Origin: Piscicola geometra
Taxonomy: Eukaryota > Annelida > Clitellata > Hirudinida > Piscicolidae
DNA: 64,000 nt
Assembly: GCA_943735955.1 (NCBI GenBank)
Contig: OX030967.1
Location: 3,498,590-3,562,589 of the forward strand
Reading direction: 5' to 3'
The notes below the pieces were generated by a model that made no database searches, was not told the DNA's origin, and saw only the letters and a list, made by a program, of their open reading frames with translations. Of the stretch, positions 53,690-64,000 are shown in pieces; the first letter of the stretch is position 1; each line of letters begins with the position of its first letter. Position numbers and translations under genes: made by a program.

Positions 53690-54760
53690 ACGACGAAGAC
53701 CTAGCAGAAGAACTGGTTCTGAGCTTGTTGGAAATGTTCCCGTCGGACCAGAAAGCATTTATACGCATGTGCAAACGTCTGTTCCAACAACAACACTACA
53801 GCCTCGCAAAGAAGGCACTACTAATGGTGGGTGTTGTGTGTGTTGTTGTGTGGTGATGTGTGTGTGTGTTGTTGTGTGTTTTTGTGTGTGTTGTATGGTG
53901 TTGTTGTGTGGTGATGTGTGTGTTGTTGTGGGATTTTGTATATTGATGTGAGGGTGTGAGTGTTGTGAAGGGGTGGGTGATGTGAGGGTGTGAAGGGATG
54001 CCTTGTGGTGAAGGGGTTCGTTTGGTGCAGTTTGAACGTGTGTGTTGTTGTGTGGTGATATTTATTGTTGGGTGGCGATGTGTTTAGTGTGAGGTGCAGT
54101 TCAGACGCAACAGTCATAGAGCTATGCTCCATCATAGGCACAACATAAACTCCCTCTCACCAATAAATTCACCAGCACCTCGAAACATCTCCACTTAACC
54201 ATTTAAACCAAACTACCACTCCCTCCCCTCCCTACTTGAACACGGCAATTAATTAAAACACCAAGCCTTTTTTTTGCCTTTTACCCTTCCCCCTCTAGCC
54301 CCCCGCTACCCCCCCTTCTACCTCCCCTCTACCCCCCTCTACCCCTCTTCTACCCCCCTCCTACCCCCCTTCTACCCCCCTTTTACCCCCCCTTCTACCC
54401 CCCTTCTACCCCCTTCTACCTCCCTTCTACCCTCCCTCTACCCTCCCTACCCTTCTCCACCCCTCCCCCCTCTAACTCAACAGTTTCTGGAACAACACCA
54501 GGGCCACAGAGGGGCTAGGGCACTGTTGGGAAGGGTTCTGAAGCATATCGACGCGGACTTCCAAGGGGCCGTGCAAATAATGATGCCTTTGGTAGAAGCG
54601 ACAGCCGCCGCTGATGATGATGATGATGATGATTTTGGTGGTGGTGGTGGTGATGATGATGGTGGTGATGATGACGATGACAAAGTCTTGCTTTACGTCG
54701 AGCTGGGAGATGCTCTGATGAGACTTGGTCGTGAATTGGAGGTGATGAGGATGATTGTAG

Positions 54761-54806
<46 letters not shown>

Positions 54807-56505
54807 AATGATGATGATAATGACTATAGTAATTCTGTTACTGATGATGATGATATAAATATCGATGAATGCACACAAGAACACACAAACAAACACACAC
54901 AAACACACACACAAACAAACAAACAGGCAAAGCACGTATACAGCAAAGGGGTGGAGACGGGGGTGCTGTGGTCGAGATGGCAACACCACACCAGACACGT
55001 TCCCGAACTGTTGAACAGGGTGTGGTGGAAATTGAGTGAGGTGAGGGTGGAGGTGAGGAAGGGTTTGGGTTCTCTTGTGAAGTCACTTAGGAAGGTGGTG
55101 GGAGAGGTGGAGAAGGAGGTGGGAGAAGTGGAGAAAGTGGTGGATGGCAAGGTGGGGGAGGGACGATTACGCGGGATCACAGACGAAAGAGTTCACGTGC
55201 ATTCAGGAAGCGTGCACACCATGCCTTTCTTCTCGTTCGGTTGGTGCTTCTTTCTTATTCACCCCATAATCCCACCACTCTTACTACAGCACATCACCAC
55301 ACCACACACAAAAACGCACAAAACAACTGGCACACACCACAACACGCACACACCACAACACGCACACACCCAACACGCACACACTACAACTAACACCACA
55401 ACCACACGCACCCAACACGCACACACCACAACACGCACACACTACAACACGCACACACCACAACACGCACACACCACAACACGCGCACACCACAACACGC
55501 ACACAGGCAGCAAGAACGAAAGCACATGCCACCTCTTCCCTTCCACTTGCAAACTCTTGCAAGACATACCTGACGTTCCAGATTGCCAACAGTGTCAAGT
55601 AAGTTCATCATCATCATAACCATCATCATAACCATCATGATCATAACCACCATCATCATAACCACCATCATCATAACCACCATCATCATAACCACCATCA
55701 TCATCCTCATCAACACCACCACAGACCTCTCTCATACTGATGCCACCCTCCACTACCACTTCCACTCACTCCTCTCCCACCAACGCCGTCATCACTGCCT
55801 TTATCCCGCTCTCTCTGCACCACATGGATAAGTGAGATCTTTTTTGAAAATAATTATTATAATTATAATTTTCTGAGCTTTTTTTTTGTTTATGGTTTTA
55901 TTCAATTTAAAAATTATTCTGGGTTGTTGGCGTTCGAACCAACACCAAAAATAAACTAAACAACACTAGCAATAACAACACCAACAACAACACCAACAAC
56001 AACAGAACAAACCAACTACAACATCATTAACATAGGTTGTTGGTGCGAGAAGAGGTGAAGTACTGGACGGATGGACTCATGATCTTCGATCCATCCTTCC
56101 ACACTATCGTCTCAGTTGCCAGTGCAGGTTGTTGTGGTTGTGTGGCTGTGGTCGCTGTGCTGGTGTTGCTGGCGTAGTTTTAGTAGTGTTTGTGGTGGTT
56201 GTTTTGTTTTGGCTTGTGTGTGTGTTGTTGTTTTTGTGGTAGTGGCTCTGTGGTGGTCGTGTTGTAGTAGTGGTTAGAGTTGATTGTCAACACCACAACA
56301 ACACCACCCAGGCACAGAGCAAGAGGGTGATGGTGCAGTGGTTCCAAGTCTACCCGGTGGATGGAGGGCTGTCCTGACCATTCAAGTGTGGCATCCTGGA
56401 GTGTCCAAAACCCTCTCTCAGCAACTTCTTTCTCTCTCCAAACCACCCCAATCTCTCTCTTCTCTTTCCTCTAAGAAAGTGTTGGATAAATCCAGAGTGG
56501 GTTAG
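53690..56505 (+). CDS. ASPH: Aspartyl/asparaginyl beta-hydroxylase-like protein, 3' part (7 exons)
   Basis: Family members are ER-membrane 2-oxoglutarate/Fe(II) oxygenases hydroxylating Asp/Asn in EGF-like domains, with TPRs before the catalytic domain. Exons: 53690-53826, 54484-54741, 54927-55239, 55507-55598, 55725-55831, 56036-56127, 56318-56505; about 395 residues, phases consistent. TPR-like part: YSLAKKALLM and YVELGDALMRLGRELE, interrupted by a GAT/GGT-coded Asp/Gly tract. Then YSKGVETGVLW and RVWWKL (family: gly-leu-trp ... PWW), NESTCHLFPSTCKLL, the catalytic STHSSPTN (Fe-ligand His kept), FDPSFH and WRAVLTIQVWHP. Odd: the Arg/His residues after HxxPTN that bind 2-oxoglutarate in the family are replaced (AVITAF), and the second His is one residue out of register. 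An AATAAA lies at 56656-56661. Confidence 0.85.
53827..54060. repeat. (TGTTGTGTGTG)n G/T-rich array at 5' end of ASPH intron
   Basis: Starts at the donor GTGGGTGTTGTG and continues for about 230 bases of GTGTTGTTGTGTGGTGATG units on the sense strand. Confidence 0.85.
54285..54480. repeat. (CTACCCCCCTT)n polypyrimidine minisatellite in ASPH intron
   Basis: C/T-rich 10-14-bp units (TCTACCCCCC) end in CTCTAACTCAACAG at the 3' splice site. Confidence 0.85.
54742..54926. repeat. Short ASPH intron: (GAT)n at 5' end, (CA)n at 3' end
   Basis: Begins GTGATGAGGATGATTG(TAGTGATGATG)n and ends (ACACACAAACAAACAA)CAG. Confidence 0.85.
55300..55506. repeat. (ACACCACAACACGC)n minisatellite at ASPH 3' splice site
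   Basis: 14-bp units, C/A-rich, directly followed by CACACAG and exon 55507-55598. Confidence 0.92.
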
Positions 56506-56935
56506 GATTGGGGAGGGGGTGGGAGGTATGATGGGAAGTGGGTGTAATGGTGTAGTATGAATTATTGCTTGTCACCCATGTAGACTTCAATGCTGAAATG
56601 TGTGTGTGTGTGTTGTCTGTTTGGAATGTAGTGAGTTGTTCATTTGTTTCCGTTCAATAAAAGTTAGGCTTGGTTGTTTCAGAGCTCTACTCAGGTTTAA
56701 TTTTAATTTTATTTTGTATATATTTATTTATTTTTTATATATTTACTTATTTTATATATATATTATTATTTTTTATATATTTATTTTTATTTCATAAAAC
56801 TACGTTGATTTCAACTTTGTTGGTTGCATACAAGGCAAAAGGCGGAGGCAATTTATTTGCAGTTATTTAAACAAATAAGAAAGTGATAACAAAAATGGAG
56901 GATATGTGAGATAGGCGTTTAGTTTTACAATAGAT
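56506..56935. other. ASPH 3' flank
   Basis: Contains the AATAAA at 56656-56661 and AT-rich sequence with (TATT)n up to the satellite. No gene seen. Confidence 0.6.
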
Positions 56936-59900
56936 TAAAGTGAGTGAATGTGCTGATGGATGGATGAGTGAATGTGGTGATGGATGGATGAGTGAATGTG
57001 GTGATGGATGGATGAGTGAATGTGGTGATGGATGAGTGAATGTGGTGATGGATGAGTGAATGTGGTGATGATGGATGAGTGAATGTGGTGATGGATGAGT
57101 GAATGTGGTGATGGATGAGTGAATGTGGTGATGATGGATGAGTGAATGTGGTGATGGATGGATGAGTGAATGTGGTGATGGATGAGTGAATGTGGTGATG
57201 ATGGATGAGTGAATGTGGTGATGGATGAGTGAATGTGGTGATGGATGGATGAGTGAATGTGGTGATGAATGAGTGAATGTGGTGATGGATGAGTGAATGT
57301 GGTGATGGATGAGTGAATGTGGTGATGGATGGATGAGTGAATGTGGTGATGGATGAGTGAATGTGGTAATGGATGGATGAGTGAATGTGGTGATGGATGA
57401 GTCAATGTGGTGATGGATGAGTGAATGTGGTGATGGATGAGTGAATGTGATGATGATGGATGAGTGAATGTGGTGATGGATGGATGAGTGAATGTGGTGA
57501 TGGATGGATGAGTGAATGTGGTGATGGATGATTGAATGTGGTGATGGATGAGTGAATGTGGTGATGGATGAGTGAATGTGGTGATGGATGAGTGAATGTG
57601 GTGATGGATGAGTGAATGTGATGATGGATTAGTGAATGTGGTGATGGATGGATGAGTGAATGTGGTGATGGATGAGTGAATGTGGTGATGGATGAGTGAA
57701 TGTGGTGATGGATGAGTGAATGTGGTGATGGATGGATGAGTGAATGTAGTGATGATGGATGAGTGAATGTGGTGATGGATGAGTGAATGTGGTGATGATG
57801 GATGAGTGAATGTGGTGATGGATGAGTGAATGTGGTGATGGATGGATGAGTGAATGTGGTGATGGATGGATGAGTGAATGTGATGATGGATGAGTGAATG
57901 TGGTGATGGATGGATGAGTGAATGTGGTGATGATGGATGAGTGAATGTGGTGATAATGGATGAGTGAACGTGGTGATGGATGGATGAGTGAATGTGGTGA
58001 TGATGGATGAGTGAATGTGGTGATGGATGAGTGAATGTGGTGATGGATGGATGAGTGAATGTGGTGATGGATGAGTGAATGTGGTGATGATGGATGAGTG
58101 AATGTGGTGATGGATGAGTGAATGTGGTGATGGATGAGTGAATGTGGTGATGATGGATGAGTGAATGTGGTGATGGATGAGTGAATGTGGTGATGATGGA
58201 TGAATGAATGTGGTGATGATGGATGAGTGAATGTGGTGATGGATGGATGAGTGAATGTGGTGATGATGGATGAGTGAATGTGGTGATGGATGGATGAGTG
58301 AATGTGGTGATGATGGATGAGTGAATGTGGTGATGATGGATGAGTGAATGTCGTGATGGATGGATGAGTGAATGTGGTGGTGATGGATGAGTGAATGTGG
58401 TGATGGATGAGTGAATGTGGTGATGGATGGATGAGTGAATGTGGTGATGATGGATGAGTGAATGTGGTGATGGATGGATGAGTGAATGTGGTGATGGATG
58501 AGTGAATGTGGTGATGGATGGATGAGTGAATGTGGTGATGATGGATGAGTGAATGTGGTGATGGATGGATGAGTGAATGTGGTGATGGATGAGTGAATGT
58601 GGTGATGATGGATGAGTGAATGTGGTGATGGATGAGTGAATGTGGTGGTGATGGATGAGTGAATGTGGTGATGGATGAGTGAATGTGGTGATGATGGATG
58701 AGTGAATGTGGTGATGGATGAGTGAATGTGGTGATGATGGATGAGTGAATGTGGTGATGATGGATGAGTGAATGTGGTGATGATGGATGAGTGAATGTGG
58801 TGATGATGGATGAGTGAATGTGGTGGTGATGGATGAGTGAATGTGGTGATGGATGAGTGAATGTGGTGATGAATGAGTGAATGTGGTGATGGATGAGTGA
58901 ATGTGGTGATGATGGATGAGTGAATGTGGTGGTGATGGATGAGTGAATGTGGTGATGATGGATGAGTGAATGTGGTGGTGATGGATGAGTGAATGTGGTG
59001 ATGGATGAGTGAATGTGATGATGGATGAGTGAATGTGGTGATGATGGATGAGTGAATGTGGTGATGGATGAGTGAATGTGGTGGTGATGGATGAGTGAAT
59101 GTGGTGATGGATGAGTGAATGTGGTGATGATGGATGAGTGAATGTGGTGATGGATGGATGAGTGAATGTGGTGATGATGGATGAGTGAATGTGGTGATGA
59201 TGGATGAGTGAATGTGGTGATGGATGAGTGAATGTGGTGATGGATGAGTGAATGTGGTGATGATGGATGAGTGAATGTGGTGATGGATGGATGAGTGAAT
59301 GTGGTGATGGATGAGTGAATGTGATGATGATGGATGAGTGAATGTGGTGATGGATGGATGAGTGAATGTGGTGATGGATGGATGAGTGAATGTGGTGATG
59401 ATGGATGAGTGAATGTGGTGATGATGGATGAGTGAATGTGGTGATGGATGAGTGAATGTGGTGATGGATGGATGAGTGAATGTGGTGATGGATGGATGAG
59501 TGAATGTGGTGATGGATGAGTGAATGTGGTGATGATGGATGAGTGAATGTGGTGATGATGGATGAGTGAATGTGGTGATGGATGAGTGAATGTGGTGATG
59601 GATGGATGAGTGAATGTGGTGATGGATGAGTGAATGTGGTGATGATGGATGAGTGAATGTGGTGATGGATGAGTGAATGTGGTGATGGATGGATGAGTGA
59701 ATGTGGTGATGAATGAGTGAATGTGGTGATGGATGAGTGAATGTGGTGATGGATGAGTGAATGTGGTGATGGATGGATGAGTGAATGTGGTGATGGATGA
59801 GTGAATGTGGTAATGGATGGATGAGTGAATGTGGTGATGGATGAGTGAATGTGGTGATGGATGAGTGAATGTGATGATGATGGATGAGTGAATGTGGTGA

Positions 59901-62900
59901 TGGATGGATGAGTGAATGTGGTGATGGATGGATGAGTGAATGTGGTGATGGATGATTGAATGTGGTGATGGATGAGTGAATGTGGTGATGGATGAGTGAA
60001 TGTGGTGATGGATGAGTGAATGTGGTGATGGATGAGTGAATGTGATGATGGATTAGTGAATGTGGTGATGGATGGATGAGTGAATGTGGTGATGGATGAG
60101 TGAATGTGGTGATGGATGAGTGAATGTGGTGATGGATGGATGAGTGAATGTGGTGATGATGGATGAGTGAATGTGGTGATGGATGAGTGAATGTGGTGAT
60201 GATGGATGAGTGAATGTGGTGATGGATGAGTGAATGTGGTGATGGATGGATGAGTGAATGTGGTGATGGATGGATGAGTGAATGTGATGATGGATGAGTG
60301 AATGTGGTGATGGATGGATGAGTGAATGTGGTGATGATGGATGAGTGAATGTGGTGATAATGGATGAGTGAATGTGGTGATGGATGGATGAGTGAATGTG
60401 GTGATGATGGATGAGTGAATGTGGTGATGGATGAGTGAATGTGGTGATGGATGGATGAGTGAATGTGGTGATGGATGAGTGAATGTGGTGATGGATGAGT
60501 GAATGTGGTGATGATGGATGAGTGAATGTGGTGATGGATGAGTGAATGTGGTGATGGATGAGTGAATGTGGTGATGATGGATGAGTGAATGTGGTGATGG
60601 ATGAGTGAATGTGGTGATGATGGATGAATGAATGTGGTGATGATGGATGAGTGAATGTGGTGATGGATGGATGAGTGAATGTGGTGATGATGGATGAGTG
60701 AATGTGGTGATGGATGGATGAGTGAATGTGGTGATGATGGATGAGTGAATGTGGTGATGATGGATGAGTGAATGTCGTGATGGATGGATGAGTGAATGTG
60801 GTGGTGATGGATGAGTGAATGTGGTGATGGATGAGTGAATGTGGTGATGGATGGATGAGTGAATGTGGTGATGATGGATGAGTGAATGTGGTGATGGATG
60901 GATGAGTGAATGTGGTGATGACGGATGAGTGAATGTGGTGATGGATGGATGAGTGAATGTGGTGATGGATGAGTGAATGTGGTGATGGATGGATGAGTGA
61001 ATGTGGTGATGATGGATGAGTGAATGTGGTGATGGATGGATGAGTGAATGTGGTGATGGATGAGTGAATGTGGTGATGATGGATGAGTGAATGTGGTGAT
61101 GGATGAGTGAATGTGGTGGTGATGGATGAGTGAATGTGGTGATGGATGAGTGAATGTGGTGATGATGGATGAGTGAATGTGGTGATGGATGAGTGAATGT
61201 GGTGATGATGGATGAGTGAATGTGGTGATGATGGATGAGTGAATGTGGTGATGATGGATGAGTGAATGTGGTGATGATGGATGAGTGAATGTGGTGGTGA
61301 TGGATGAGTGAATGTGGTGATGGATGAGTGAATGTGGTGATGAATGAGTGAATGTGGTGATGGATGAGTGAATGTGGTGATGATGGATGAGTGAATGTGG
61401 TGGTGATGGATGAGTGAATGTGGTGATGGATGAGTGAATGTGATGATGGATGAGTGAATGTGGTGATGATGGATGAGTGAATGTGGTGATGGATGAGTGA
61501 ATGTGGTGGTGATGGATGAGTGAATGTGGTGATGGATGAGTGAATGTGGTGATGATGGATGAGTGAATGTGGTGATGGATGGATGAGTGAATGTGGTGAT
61601 GATGGATGAGTGAATGTGGTGATGATGGATGAGTGAATGTGGTGATGGATGAGTGAATGTGGTGATGGATGAGTGAATGTGGTGATGATGGATGAGTGAA
61701 TGTGGTGATGGATGGATGAGTGAATGTGGTGATGGATGGATGAGTGAATGTGGTGATGGATGAGTGAATGTTATGATGATGGATGAGTGAATGTGGTGAT
61801 GGATGGATGAGTGAATGTGGTGATGGATGGATGAGTGAATGTGGTGATGATGGATGAGTGAATGTGGTGATGATGGATGAGTGAATGTGGTGATGGATGA
61901 GTGAATGTGGTGATGGATGGATGAGTGAATGTGGTGATGGATGGATGAGTGAATGTGGTGATGGATGAGTGAATGTGGTGATGATGGATGAGTGAATGTG
62001 GTGATGATGGATGAGTGAATGTGGTGATGGATGAGTGAATGTGGTGATGATGGATGAGTGAATGTGGTGATGGATGGATGAGTGAATGTGGTGATGATGG
62101 ATGAGTGAATGTGGTGATGATGGATGAGTGAATGTGGTGATGGATGGATGAGTGAATGTGGTGATGATGGATGAGTGAATGTGGTGATGATGGATTAGTG
62201 AATGTGGTGATGGATGAGTGAATGTGGTGATGATGGATGAGTGAATGTGGTGATGGATGAGTGAATGTGGTGATGGATGAGTGAATGTGGTGATGGATGA
62301 GTGAATGTGGTGATGATGAGTGAATGTGATGATGATGGATGAGTGAATGTGGTGATGGATGGATGAGTGAATGTGCTGATGGATGGATGAGTGAATGTGG
62401 TGATGGATGGATGAGTGAATGTGGTGATGGATGAGTGAATGTGCTGATGGATGGATGAGTGAATGTGGTGATGATGGATGAGTGAATGTGGTGATGGATG
62501 AGTGAATGTGGTGATGGATGAGTGAATGTGGTGATGATGAATGAGTGAATGTGGTGATGGATGAGTGAATGTGGTGATGGATGAGTGAATGTGGTGATGG
62601 ATGAGTGAATGTGGTGATGGATGGATGAGTGAATGTGGTGATGGATGAGTGAATGTGGTGATGGATGAGTGAATGTGGTGATGATGAATGAGTGAATGTG
62701 GTGATGGATGAGTGAATGTGGTGATGGATGAGTGAATGTGGTGATGATGGATGAGTGAATGTGATGATGGATGGATGAGTGAATGTGGTGATGGATGAGT
62801 GAATGTGGTGATGGATGAGTGAATGTGGTGATGATGAATGAGTGAATGTGGTGATGGATGAGTGAATGTGGTGATGGATGAGTGAATGTGATGATGGATG

Positions 62901-62935
62901 AGTGAATGTGATGATGGATGAGTGAATGTGGTGAT
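56936..62935. repeat. 6-kb minisatellite with higher-order structure
   Basis: The core unit is GATGAGTGAATGTGGT preceded by GATG (20 bp), GATGGATG (24 bp) or GATGATG (23 bp) spacers; about 270 copies. Rare variants (GTGGTAATGG at 57367 and 59811; GGATTAGTG at 57630 and 60054; GTCGTGATGG at 58351 and 60775) recur about 2424-2444 bp apart, so a 2.4-kb block is duplicated in tandem. The long minus-strand open frame through it results from a unit lacking stop codons in all three frames. Confidence 0.95.
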
Positions 62936-62970
62936 GAATAAATGAGTGAGTGAATGAAGTGACGTAATAT

Positions 62971-63848
62971 TCAAAGTGATGCAGGTTTGTTGAGTAAAAG
63001 GCTAAAGTGAGCAGATGGATTGAGTAGTGAAAGTGGAGTATTCTTGAGGATGAGATTGTGAAAAATATCTTTTGTGGGGGCATCTCCCACAGCATATCCC
63101 TGAGGGAAAGAGAAAGGAGAAGAGGAAGGAGAAGGAAGGATGATGATGAAGATGATGATGATGATGATGAAGGATGGGAAAAAATTGATGAAAAAGAAAA
63201 AAATAGAAGATGAAAGAATGAAAGATGATGAGAAAAAGAAGAAAAGATGGGAGAAGGAAAGATGGAAGAAGAAAAGATGGAAGAAGATGAATGGAAGAAG
63301 AGAAGAATAAAAGAGAGTCAAGTGCTTGATGTGCCTGAATGGAAGATTGATCGAGGTGAAGTGGGAGGAGTCAGTAAAGGAGAATGGGAAGAGAGATGGT
63401 GGTGAGAAGAAGGGGAGAGGGGGTGTCGTGGAGGGAGATGGTGAGAAGGGGTGAGGGGTTGCGGAGGGGTGAGGAGTTGAGAAGGGGTGAGGGGTTGAGG
63501 AGGGCTGAGGGGCTGGGAGGGGGTGAGGGGCTGAGAAGGGGTCCAATGGTTGATGAGGAGACGAACAAACGTCATCTCCTTTTTGGCGCCCTCGAGAATT
63601 CCTCCTGCGTCTGTGCGCTCGTTCCTGAAATGTGGTTGTTGTTGTTGTATTGCATTGTATTTTAAATAAGTATAATGTATTGTATTATATATGTATGGTA
63701 TAATAAAAAATATATTTGAAACCACAACAACAACAATGAAGACAACAACAACAGCACAAGACAAACCTCAGTAGATTGGGAGCCATCACCATCGCCAAGT
63801 TGCTTGCATCCATCTTTGTAACTGCAACTACCTCTTCTCTGCACAACT

Positions 63849-63849
<1 letters not shown>
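62971..63849 (-). CDS. RhoGAP-domain protein, 3' part
   Basis: GTPase-activating proteins for Rho-family GTPases. Exon 63849-63767 encodes TKMDASNLAMVMAPNLL, the conserved NKMxxxNLAxVxxPNLL helix of RhoGAP domains including the structural Asn. It joins in phase to 63624 onward: RNERTDAGGILEGAKKEMTF. The next step is uncertain: read-through gives LLINHW followed by a Pro/Ser/Thr-Pro-rich tail to a stop at 63318; alternatively a donor at ACG|TTTGT or TTT|GTTCGT joins the exon starting at 63108 after CTTTCCCTCAG, whose phase-0 frame ends at 62971. I cannot name the subfamily. Upstream exons lie beyond the window; the intron before 63849 ends in pure (CA)n CAG. Confidence 0.68.
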
Positions 63850-63850
<1 letters not shown>

Positions 63851-63883
<33 letters not shown>

Positions 63884-64000
63884 TGTTGTGTGTGTGTGTG
63901 CGTGTGTGTGTTGCTGTGGGTTTGTGTGTGTTGTTGTGTATGTGTGTGTGTTGTTGTGTGTGTGTATTGTTGTGTGTGTGAGCGTGCGTGTGTGTGGGTG
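63851..64000. repeat. (TG)n-rich array at RhoGAP 3' splice site
   Basis: TG runs with GTTGTTG interruptions to the window end; in the gene's sense (CA)n running directly into CAG|GAG. Confidence 0.9.

Noticed and set aside
56936..62935. CRISPR-like array of short regular repeats
   Set aside because: Spacers are not unique (GATG, GATGGATG, GATGATG) and the context is a eukaryotic nuclear genome with introns; it is a minisatellite.
57402..63095. 1897-codon open frame on the minus strand (HSLIHHHIHSS-type repeats)
   Set aside because: The satellite unit has no stop codon in any minus-strand frame, so any array is open regardless of length. Units of 20, 23 and 24 bp mean the amino-acid register changes freely. 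No start context or splice evidence.

Overview
The window is from an intron-rich animal nuclear genome: canonical GT-AG introns, metazoan genes (SPEN, MORN5, TMEM143, a C/EBP-type bZIP factor), hAT transposons, CR1/L2-like LINEs and abundant tandem repeats. AT-rich stretches alternate with G/T- or C/A-rich microsatellites. I read it as a non-vertebrate bilaterian, perhaps a lophotrochozoan such as an annelid; that last step is a weak inference.

Layout. (1) 77-5026, + strand: 3' part of cytosolic aspartate aminotransferase (GOT1), seven exons. One intron carries a hAT element with a nested LINE fragment, another a 5'-truncated LINE with a 20-bp target duplication. (2) 5694-9720, - strand: a complete electron-transfer-flavoprotein alpha subunit gene (ETFA), 11 exons, sharing a 185-bp divergent promoter with (3) 9906-11694, +: TMEM143-like mitochondrial membrane protein. 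(4) 12405-14028, -: C/EBP-like bZIP factor, divergent from (5) 14627-15829, +: mitochondrial ribosomal protein S2. (6) 16669-38527, -: nearly all of SPEN (split ends), with four RRMs, two giant low-complexity exons of 4.6 and 4.9 kb, a Q-rich exon and a C-terminal SPOC domain; a hAT element with perfect target duplication sits in one intron. (7) 38.5-44.2 kb: gene-poor. (8) 44256-47350, +: complete MORN5. (9) 47.5-50.8 kb: decayed hAT transposon. (10) 51090-51530, -: a small candidate secreted-peptide gene with TATA box, signal peptide, one intron and poly(A) signal. (11) 53690-56505, +: 3' part of an aspartyl/asparaginyl beta-hydroxylase-like gene (ASPH). (12) 56.9-62.9 kb: 6-kb minisatellite with a 2.4-kb higher-order duplication. 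(13) 63-64 kb, -: 3' part of a RhoGAP-domain gene.

Exon joins were worked out by hand; every quoted junction keeps codon phase, and the assembled proteins match known families end to end. The most interesting observation concerns splicing. In many introns the tandem repeats are oriented with respect to transcription: the intron begins with G/U-rich repeats (GTTTGTGTGTG, GTGGGTGGG, GTTGTTGTGG) and ends with C/A-rich repeats that run straight into the AG, with few pyrimidine-tract uridines. In several introns the first bases are exactly complementary to sequence just upstream of the 3' splice site (17 bp in a SPEN intron, 11 bp in the last ASPH intron). This suggests that paired intronic repeats bring splice sites together.
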